Assembly: GCF_020037125.1 (NCBI RefSeq)
Contig: NZ_JAIQDG010000009.1
Coordinates: forward strand, 186,001-250,000
DNA length: 64,000 nucleotides
Origin: Myxococcus sp. RHSTA-1-4
GTDB lineage: Bacteria > Myxococcota > Myxococcia > Myxococcales > Myxococcaceae
Direction: 5' to 3'
In this document: one piece after another, positions 53,676 through 61,800 of the stretch
Layout: every line of letters begins with the position of its first letter
How positions within the stretch are numbered: the stretch's first letter is position 1
Position numbers and translations under genes: made by a program
Notes under the pieces: model-generated
What the model saw: the letters and a program-made list of their open reading frames with translations, nothing else
The model's database searches: none
What the model was told of the DNA's origin: nothing

Positions 53676-54590
53676 CTAGGGCGTTGAACCCGTGGGGGTG
53701 ATCCACAGCCTGGGGTGGGGCGGGGCCTGCGGGTCGGGACGGCGGGTCCGCAGGACGAGCTCCTGGCCGTAGCGCAGCGTTGACTCGAGCAGCGCCAGCG
53801 GGCCGCCCGAGTCGACCGTCCACACCCCCGCCGGGGGCTGGGACAGCGTGAGGCACACGTCCGGCAGCTCCGGCACGGGCGTGCGGCGGGTGTAGTGGAC
53901 GCGAATCTGCAGCGCCCACGTCTGCTCCAGCAGGGGAGGCCCCGCTGGGAAGCTGAAGTCCGGCGAGAAGTCGAGGGGCCTGGGGTACTGGAAGAAGAGG
54001 GCGAGCCGGCCCTTCTCGTCCGCCACGCCGCGCACGGTGACGCCTCCCGGGTCCGTGGCCTCCACCAGGGCCCACGCCGCCGGGGCGTCCTCGTCCACGT
54101 CCCACAGCTCGGCGCGCAGCACGGCCAGGGGCACGGCGGCCTGGCGCGAGGGCGCGGAGAAGAGCGGCACGGAGGGCCCGTCGTCGTTGGGAGACAGGGG
54201 AGACAGCGGAGACGGCGGCGAGGACACGCAGTCCGGAGCGAACAGCTTCCGGTGGGGCAGCTCGGCGCGGAAGGCGCACGGCAGGAAGCGGCCCAGCGTG
54301 TCCCGTACCTCCACGGTGTAGGGCCGCTGGCCGGCGTGGGTGGCCCACCACGCGTCATCTCCGGCGTGCTCGTCCCCGAACTCGAGGTCTCGCAGGCCGG
54401 GCAGGTCCATGAGGACGTGGATGCCGGAGCGGTTGAGCACGGATTGGCGGCGGGCGGCGGGCAGTCCCTCGGGGAAGGCGCTGACCTGGAGGCCGTCACC
54501 GATGAAGGTGCCGGTGGCCTCGTCCACGAAGCGCAGGCCCAGCGGGGCCACGCGAGACAGGCGCTCCATGACGTGGACGGGAGGCCTCAT
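53676..54590 (-). CDS. eCIS-associated protein with carboxypeptidase-regulatory-like domain
   Basis: 304 aa. The start ATG overlaps the DUF4255 stop (ATGA). The first 110 residues form a beta-rich domain (RFVDEATGTFIGDGLQVSAF, NRSGIHVLMDLPGLRDLEFG, YTVEVRDTLGRFLPCAF). A Ser/Pro/Leu linker (SPPSPLSPLSPN) follows, then a second similar domain (AVPLAVLRAELWDVDEDAPA, WALVEATDPGGVTVRGVADE, KGRLALFFQYPRPL) resembling CarboxypepD_reg folds. No catalytic motif. Located between the cap gene and the main sheath. Structural role likely but unproved. Confidence 0.68.
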   Translation of the reverse strand: MRPPVHVMERLSRVAPLGLRFVDEATGTFIGDGLQVSAFPEGLPAARRQSVLNRSGIHVLMDLPGLRDLEFGDEHAGDDAWWATHAGQRPYTVEVRDTLGRFLPCAFRAELPHRKLFAPDCVSSPPSPLSPLSPNDDGPSVPLFSAPSRQAAVPLAVLRAELWDVDEDAPAAWALVEATDPGGVTVRGVADEKGRLALFFQYPRPLDFSPDFSFPAGPPLLEQTWALQIRVHYTRRTPVPELPDVCLTLSQPPAGVWTVDSGGPLALLESTLRYGQELVLRTRRPDPQAPPHPRLWITPTGSTP

Positions 54591-55183
54591 CGCTCGGTGA
54601 GCCTCCCCGGCTCGAGGACCCGCGTCTGCACGCGGCCGGCCTCTTCATCGGAGATGGCGGATTCGATGACCACCATCCGCGCGACGTAGGTGGCGGACAC
54701 CTGGATGTTGGGCTCGCCGGGCTTCCAGATGTTGAGCATGTCCTGGATGGACAGGGGCTCGAAGACGAGCGTCACCGTCTCATCGGGGAGGAAGGTGTCG
54801 GCCTCCGGGGTGCCGTAGTGGTTGAGGAAGCTGGCGGTGAGGGTGGGCGTGTCCTCCAGCAGCCGCATGGCCCAGCCGAGGAGCCGGTGCTGCATGGCGG
54901 GTGTCTTCGCCCACGGCGTGAGGAGGTAATAGAGGTCGAGCGGCAGGGGCCTGCGAGTGCGTCGCCCCTGCGAGTCCACGCGGCCCGGGAGGTTGCGGCG
55001 GGTGGTGCTGGGGGTGACGCGGTAGAGGAAGAGGGAGATGCCCTCCTCGAAGGGGGGCGTCTTGAAGTCAGAGGCCAGGAAGAGGCGGAACTTCGCGCCC
55101 TCGAATTCCGGCTTCGGACAGGACTGCTCCAGGAGGGCGACGAGCCCCTGTCCCACCGCGGAAATCGCCGCGTACGTCGCCAC
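54587..55183 (-). CDS. Pvc16/DUF4255-like tail terminator (cap) protein
   Basis: 198 aa from GTG 55183, chosen because AGGGGGA lies 9 bases upstream and the resulting start (VATYAAISAVGQGLVALLEQ) matches the usual N-terminus of the family. A longer open frame to ATG 55282 begins upstream of the predicted transcription start and is not favoured; ATG 55216 is a fallback. Family features: ISLFLYRVTPSTTRRNLPGR, PLPLDLYYLLTPWAKTPAMQ, HRLLGWAMRLLEDTPTL, and VTLVFEPLSIQDMLNIWKPG. Afp16/Pvc16-type proteins cap the tube and sheath. First gene of the operon. Confidence 0.85.
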   Translation of the reverse strand: MATYAAISAVGQGLVALLEQSCPKPEFEGAKFRLFLASDFKTPPFEEGISLFLYRVTPSTTRRNLPGRVDSQGRRTRRPLPLDLYYLLTPWAKTPAMQHRLLGWAMRLLEDTPTLTASFLNHYGTPEADTFLPDETVTLVFEPLSIQDMLNIWKPGEPNIQVSATYVARMVVIESAISDEEAGRVQTRVLEPGRLTER

Positions 55184-55262
55184 CAGAAGCGTCCCCCTGG
55201 GCCAGGCCGGGCCCATGGCCACCCACACCCCATTGGTGCGTTGGAACCGTCGGTGGGCAGAC

Positions 55263-55278
55263 AGCAACACGCGTGCCC
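55263..55278 (-). promoter_or_regulatory. sigma-54 (-24/-12) promoter of the eCIS operon
   Basis: On the - strand, GGGCACGCGTGTTGCT matches the sigma-54 consensus TGGCACG-N4-TTGCW with one change. The GG (55277-55276) and GC (55265-55264) dinucleotides have the exact required spacing. Transcription would start near 55253, about 70 bases before the GTG at 55183. Sigma-54 promoters need an enhancer-binding protein, and candidate sites lie upstream. Confidence 0.7.
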
Positions 55279-55318
55279 GCACACTTTGGCGTGCGTGACT
55301 CAGTGATCCCGCACACTT
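55276..55318. repeat. direct repeat CCCGCACACTT, two copies
   Basis: Identical 11-mers at 55276-55286 and 55308-55318, 32 bp apart (about three helical turns). The first overlaps the -24 end of the sigma-54 promoter. They could be a regulator site that competes with the polymerase. Confidence 0.5.
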
Positions 55319-55347
55319 GAAGGGAGCGCCCGGGGCGCAGGTATGGG

Positions 55348-55375
55348 GGAGGGTGGACGAAAAGCTCCACCCTCC
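55348..55375. promoter_or_regulatory. dyad 1, candidate enhancer-binding site
   Basis: Perfect 10-bp inverted repeat GGAGGGTGGA / TCCACCCTCC around an 8-base spacer CGAAAAGC. The inner 20 bp (GGTGGA-N8-TCCACC, 55352-55371) is shared with dyad 2. It lies about 110 bp upstream of the predicted start of the eCIS transcript, a normal distance for sigma-54 activator sites. Confidence 0.6.
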
Positions 55376-55389
55376 GGGGCAACCCCCGG
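55374..55389. repeat. short GC inverted repeat
   Basis: CCGGGG-CAAC-CCCCGG, a 6-bp dyad directly abutting dyad 1. No U tract follows in either direction, so not a terminator. Confidence 0.35.
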
Positions 55390-55407
55390 CAATCCCTGAT
55401 CAAAGGG

Positions 55408-55427
55408 GGTGGACAGAAACATCCACC
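55408..55427. promoter_or_regulatory. dyad 2, candidate enhancer-binding site
   Basis: GGTGGA-CAGAAACA-TCCACC, the same half-sites and spacing as dyad 1. Centre-to-centre distance to dyad 1 is 56 bp. About 165 bp upstream of the predicted eCIS transcript start. Confidence 0.6.
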
Positions 55428-55505
55428 TCGCCCCGCGGCCCCGCGGCGGCCGTGTGGGCTGGAAACTTCTAGCGGATCGCAGGCTCCGCCACGGCTCGTG
55501 GTGGG

Positions 55506-55528
55506 GTCACGTCTCCATCACCCGTGAC
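55506..55528. repeat. inverted repeat GTCACG/CGTGAC
   Basis: GTCACG and CGTGAC separated by 11 bases in the divergent intergenic region. A possible third regulator site or chance. Confidence 0.25.
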
Positions 55529-55665
55529 GGCTGGCCAGACGGCGCGAGGCGCCGTGGGCGGACGCTCTCGTCGGATCGCTGGCGGGGCAGTCGGGGCCAC
55601 CCTGTCTGTCTTCAGGCGGGCCTCAAGGGCCATTCCGAAACCATGACGGAACCGTGCGCCTGCCG

Positions 55666-55685
55666 TGACAATCATTTCCTTGTCA
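55666..55685. repeat. inverted repeat TGACAA-N8-TTGTCA near giant gene
   Basis: TGACAA-TCATTTCC-TTGTCA lies 128 bp upstream of ATG 55813, in a locally AT-richer stretch. It may be an operator for the giant gene. The rest of 55184-55812 has no gene I can support; a short open frame at 55409-55726 lacks an RBS and family features. Confidence 0.35.
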
Positions 55686-55812
55686 AATGCCTTTATCGGT
55701 TTGACGCGCGGCCACGGACTCTGTAGATGCCACGCCGCTGCAAATGTCAGAGCGCCGACATTCAATGGCGCGGATGTGCTGCTCGAAGTGCTCATGGTTG
55801 CAGGAGGGGGAG

Positions 55813-58800
55813 ATGCGCCGGACCGGGATTCTTGGAAACCAGTCCCTGGGGGGGCTGGTGGGGGCGTTGTGCGTGGTGGCGGCGGCGGCCCTGCCCGCGA
55901 GTGCCTTCGGCTCGGAGCATGTCACCGTCGTCCAGCACGACGGGATGCCCTATGGCACCGCGAGCGCGCCCAGGGCCCGTGTTGCGCAGAAGTTCTACGA
56001 GACGCACGGTGACGCGTACGACTTCCTGGTGGTCCTGCCCACGTTCGACGTGGACCTGGGCCAGGAGGTCGGGGGCTACCACATCGTCGTCCGCAACGCC
56101 GTCCAGGGCATTGGTCTCCCATCGCCCCATGACGTGGGCGCCCAGTATGGAAGTGCCACGCGGCTGAAGGGGTACGTGGACGTCCTGGCCCTGAACCCCG
56201 ACGCCCTGGGCACCAGCGTGGAGTCCGCCGCCTCCATCCTCGCCCACGAGGTGGCCCACCAGTGGAGCGGACGGGTCGCCTATCTGGATCCCGTGACCCA
56301 GGCGCGGAGGACGGACCTGGTGGGGCGGGAGGGCGCTCACTGGAGCTTCTTCCTCGACTCGGACGCGTCCGTGCTCTACGGCAGTGAGTGGACGCAGGAG
56401 GTGGCGGGAAGCTTCACGTCGGCACGCTCGCGGACGCGCTACTCCAATCTGGACCTGTACCTCATGGGCCTGCTGGGCCCGGACGAGGTGGGCCCGCTGA
56501 CGCTGCTCACCCCCGGCGCCCAGGTGCCCCACCAGGCGGTGGACCTGCCCCCGGCGGACGGCACCCGCATCGACGCCACGGCGCGCACCCTCTCCATCAA
56601 CGACATCATCGCGGCCGAGGGCGCCCGCGTGCCGGCGGTGGGCCAGTCGCAGAAGTCCTTCCGCGCGGCGTTCATCCTCATGACTCCGCAGGGGCAGCAG
56701 GCGACTCCGGCGCAGGTGGCCTTCGTCGACGAGCTGCGCCGCTCCTTCAGCAACAGCTTCTTCTTCCTCACCCGGGGGCGCGCCGTCTTCGAGACGGCAT
56801 TGGTGGAGCTGCCTCCGTCGCCGGGCACCGCGGAGCCCAGCCTCCAGCGGGGCATCGACTACCTGGTGGCCCGGCAGAAGGCGGAGGGCTTCTGGGCGGA
56901 TGGCGATGGCACCGGCACCCGGTGGCGTGAGACGCAGGTGGCGCTCGAGGCGCTAGCGCTCAGTGGCCTCTCGCCGAGCGTGACGGCCGCGACGGGACGG
57001 GGCGGGGGCTACCTCGCGGCCACGATGGGGTCCGGGGTGGATGATGCGGCGCGCAGGGTGCTCGGGCTCGTGGCGGCCCGGCAGACGCCGGAGTCCGTCC
57101 AGGCGGCGCTCACCGCCCTCACGGGGCAGCTCGGGTGGTGGACAGGCGGGGGCGCGGGGTTGTCGCAGGGTTACACGCCCACGGTCATCGACTCGGTGCT
57201 CGCGGCCCGGGCCCTGGTGGCGGCGGGCGCGACGGCGCCCCAGCTCACGGGCCTGACGGAGTTCCTGCTGGCCCGGCAGTCCATGGATGGAAGCTGGCCG
57301 CTGCTGGTGGGTGGCCCCGGCCGCGTCGAGCCGACGGCTCTCGTGATGGAGATGCTGGCGCGGCTGCCGAGGACGCCCGCCACCTACGCCGCCGCCGGCA
57401 AGGCCGCGGCGTTCCTGGAGAGCCGCCGCAACCCCGGACATCTCTATGGTGACGAGCGCCCGTCCGCGGCGGCCACGGCCCAGGCCCTCCTGGCCCTCAA
57501 GGCCTGGTCCCGGCTGTCCTCGGCGGACGCGGCCACGACGGCCGGTGCGCTCCTGGGCGTGCAGCGGGATGACGGGAGCTGGGAGTCGTCGGTCCACGCC
57601 ACGGCCTGGGTCGTCCAGGCGGTGCGGACGGCGCTGACGCCCAACCTGTCGCTGGCGCCGCTCGACGTGGCGCTCTCGGCCTCGACGGTGGTGGAAGGGG
57701 AGGCCGTCCTCGCGACGGTGTCCGTGCACAACTTCGGAGGCTCCAGGGCGGACGGCGTGCAGGTGCAGGCCTTCGACGCGAACGGCACGTCCCTGGGGGC
57801 GCCGCAAACCCTTCCCAGCATTGAGGCGGGGGCCACGGGCACGGTGGTCCTCACCCTCGACACCACGGGCCAGGCGGGGGCCACGCAGGTCTTCATCGTG
57901 GTCGACGCTCCACAGGTCGTGGATGAGACCCGGGAGGATGACAACCGGGTGGCGGTACCGCTGACCGTCGAGCTGCCCCCGGCGCTGCTGGACCTGGTGG
58001 TGAGCGCGGGCAGTGTCTCCACGTCACCGGTGGCCATCAGCCAGCTGCCCACCACGCTGACGGCGATCGCCACCCTGCGCAACCTGAGCGTGGCGGACGC
58101 GGACTCGGTGGAGGTGGCCCTGCTCGTCCACGAAGTTCCCGTGGCGACGACAACGGTGGCGCTGGCCGGGCGCGCGTCCGTTCCCGTGACGCTGACGGGC
58201 AGCGTTGCCAGTGCTCCGTCCGCCGTCGAGGTCTCCATCGTGGTGGACCCGCGCAAGCTGTACGCCGAGGGGAACGAGGACAACAACATGGGCACCGTGC
58301 AGGTGCCTGTCACCCCCTCCATCGACGTGGGGGTGGCGAACCTGACGGTGACACCGTCCCAGACGCAGCAGGGACAGGACGTGTCGCTCTCCTTCCGCGT
58401 GGTGAATGCCGGCACGGTGGACGCGCCCGGCACCACGGTGCGGCTCACCATCGAGTCCTCCGGCGGCGCGACGCTCGCCACGCTGCCGTCCCAGAGTGTC
58501 ACCGTCCCGGCGGGAGGCTCCGTGCAGCGCGACGTGACGTGGCGCGCGAACCTCGCGGGCAGCCTCGTCGCGAAGGTCCAGGTCCTCTCCGGCCAGCCGG
58601 CGCCGGCGGACGGCAACCCGGCGAATGACATCGCGACGGCGGCCTTCACTGTCGACGCCTCCACGCTGGCCAACCTGGACATCCCGGCGGGTGGGCTCTC
58701 GCTTTCGCCGCTGCGGCCCTTGCAGCAGGTGGAGGCCACGGCCACTGTCGTGGTGCGCAACGGCGGGGCCTCGGCCGCGGGGCCCTTCTTCGTGGATTTC

Positions 58801-61800
58801 TTCGAGGGCCCCACCGGGGGCACGGACTCGCGGTTCGCCCGCCGCGAGGTGACGTCGGTGGCCGCCGGGGAAAGCGTCACCGTCTCCGCGCCCTTCACGG
58901 TGGCGGAAGCGGCGCAGGCCGCCGTGCGGGTGGAGCTGGACGCGGACCTGCAGGTCCAGGAGATCGACGAGATGGACAACCGCGCGGTGGTGTCCTTCCA
59001 GCCGGTGCCCCTCGCGGAGCTGGTGGTGGGCAGCGCGGATATCCAGCCCGAGCCGGTCTATCCCCGCTCGGGCATGGACGTGCCGGTGACGGTATCCGTC
59101 CTCAACTCCGGCGGGCAGGACGCGGCGGGGGCGGTGGTGGAGCTGTACCTGGGGGAGCCGGGCAGCGGCGGGGCGCTCCTCGGCAGCCAGCCCCTGGCGC
59201 TCGTGCCGGCGGGCGAGCGCGCGGAGGCCACCTTCACGTGGAGCACCACGGGGCTGACCGGGGAACAGCGACTGGTGGCGGTGGTGAATCCCTCGCAGGC
59301 GGTCAGCGAGGGCCGGTACGACAACAACCGCGCGGAGCGGAGGGTCCGGGTGCAGGACTCGGCGCTGGCCCTCTCCCATCTCTTCTTCTCGCCCAATGGG
59401 GACGGGGTGAAGGACGCCACCGAGGTGAGCTACCGGCTGGCGGCGCCTTCCGCCGTGGACGTGGAGGTCCGTAACGCGGCGGGCGTCCTGGTCCGGACGC
59501 TGATGGCGGAGCCGGCGGAGGCGGGCACCGTCAGCTGGGACGGGCGGGATGCGCAGGGACGAGTAACAAGAGACGGCTCGTACCAACTGGCGGTCCGCGC
59601 GAGTGCGTCCAGCGGCAAGACGGACCTCGGGATGCTGGTGGCCGTCGTCGACAACAACCGCTCGCGCCTGGAGGATGCACCCGGGTCGCAGTGGCTGCTG
59701 GAGAAGACTCTGGAGCCTTCGGCTGGTTCGGGTGTGACTCGGCGTGGGCGTCTCGCTTTCGCGCCCGATGATTCGGGCATCTACTTCGTCGGCCAGCGCC
59801 AGTCCGGATCGGCCCAGATGTGTAGCATGTATTTCCAATCGTTGGAGGGTGGGTCACCGGAGCGGGTGCAGCCCGAGTGGGATTGCGACATCCGGCGGAT
59901 CTACGACGTCTCGATCTCGCCCGATGGGAAGACCCTGCTCTTTCCCATCAGCATGAGTTCTTGCGGTTACAGCAACCAGAACTGCGGCCACCTCGGCATG
60001 CAAGACCTTGACACCAAGAAGGTGCAGACGCTCGCACACAATGAGAAGTACAAGTCGGTGTCGGGCTACGTCGTTCCAATATTCAGCCATGACAGCCAGA
60101 GGGTTGTCTTCAGTACCCTGGCTTACAATGGCTATGCATGGCGCCACATCCTAGAGGTCATTGACCGGACCGGTGCGAACAGGCGGACGCTGAAGGCGTT
60201 GAGCGTACTCGATCCCGCTGAGTACATGTCGGAAGGGGCGTTTTCGCCCGACGGGCAGATGTTCTCCTTCCGGGTGGCCGATCACAGTGACTACATCGCG
60301 GACAGGGTCGGAGTCTTCGCCGTGGGGATTGAAGGCGGGACACCCCGGCAGGTAGGACCGCTCAACTATCCCTCCCGCACGGAGACCACGACGTACGTAG
60401 GCGGCAGGCGGCATATCTGGTCAACAGACTCCGAGCTCATTTACGGTTCAAATGACGAACTCTTCGCCGTGGCCCCCCTGACAGGGGTGCGACGAACCGT
60501 CTTCAAGATTCCGTTTGGAGATTGGGATGGGCGCCTCTTCACCCGGCAGCTCTACTCCCTGTCCCTCGATGGGCTAAAGCAGTCCCTCTACTTCACTTAC
60601 AGCAAGGGCTCGGACAAGGGGCTCCCCTGGGAAATCTGGTCCGTGCCGCTGGAAGGAGGCCCGGGGCACCCGTTCTATACGGCTCCCGTCGGCGCTGGTG
60701 TGCAGGACCTGCAGATTTCCCCCCAAGGCAGTTTCCTCAGCGTGGTTCTGGCACCGGGTGGCTACCGCGCGGTCTCCTCACTGGAGAACCTGGGGGTGCG
60801 CGTGGTGGCCACGCGAAAGACGGGCTCGTCGTCTCTCACCCTCCACGGGACGGCGATGGACAAGAACTTTGAGTCCTACGAAGTCTCCGTCCGCGCCATG
60901 CCCTCGGGGACGCCGACCGTCATAGCGCGCTCCAACCAGCCCATGCTGAACGGCACGCTGGCCGAGTGGACGCCCTCCGCGCCGGGAATGTACGAGGTGA
61001 TGCTCAAGGCCACCGACAAGGCAGGCAACGTGCGCACGAGCCGGACGTTGGCGGCGTGGACTAGCACGCCGCTGCTGGCGAACCTCTGGCGCGAGCCCGA
61101 GTTCCTCTCCCCCAACGGTGATGGGGTGCAGGACGTCTCGGAGCTGCACTACACCAACACCGCGCCACTCACGACGCAGTTCGAGTTCGTCTCCTCGGCG
61201 GGCACCGCCGTCCGCCATGTCTCCGTGACGCACACCGGGGCGGGTGACCAGTCCTTCTCCTGGGATGGCAGGAATGACCAGGGCGTGGCGGTCGAGGATG
61301 GTGTCTATACGGCCCGGACGGAGGGAGCCTCGCTGCGCTTCGTCGTGGACAGCAGCCCCCCCGACCTGGAGCTTCGCTTCTCGAAGAAGCTCCCGGCCGA
61401 GCAGAATCCGCCGGAAGGCGACGTCTTCGCATATGGCTTCGCGGACGCGCTGTCGCAGCCGGAAGGCCATCGGTTGATGGTGCCCGCCGTCCAGCTCCGG
61501 ACGAGCTGGCGGGCCGAGGATGCCAACCTCGTCGGGTGGACGCTGGAGCAGCGGGCGCCCGCGAGCGTCAATGACTTCACCACGGTGAGCGTCGGTCAAG
61601 CCGCGTTCACGCAGACGAAGGTGGAGGTGCTGGACAGGCCCCTGCGGTTGCGATCACTCAGTGGGCGCGCGCTCCGGCTGAAGGCCTGGGACAAGGCCGG
61701 CAACGCGAGGACGACCCTCCCGCTGTCGACGCCCGAGGCCATGTTCGTCACCGCCCTGGGAGAGGCCGCGGAGGTGGGGCCCGAGTACGGCCACCTCCTG

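Noticed and set aside
54184-54246. SPPSPLSPLSPN linker, with a similar linker in the collagen-like gene near 37470, as a mobile micro-repeat
   Set aside because: The similarity is short and low in complexity; convergent Ser/Pro linkers explain it as well.
55348-55389. Hairpins as transcription terminators between divergent genes
   Set aside because: No U tract on either strand, and no gene ends here; both flanking genes start in this region.
55409-55726. 105-codon frame in the divergent intergenic region
   Set aside because: No RBS, Arg/Trp-rich composition, no family, and it covers regulatory dyads.
55733-55748. TGCCACGCCGCTGCA as a sigma-54 promoter for the giant gene
   Set aside because: The -24/-12 spacing is one base short and the GG is GC, so it fails the strict spacing rule.
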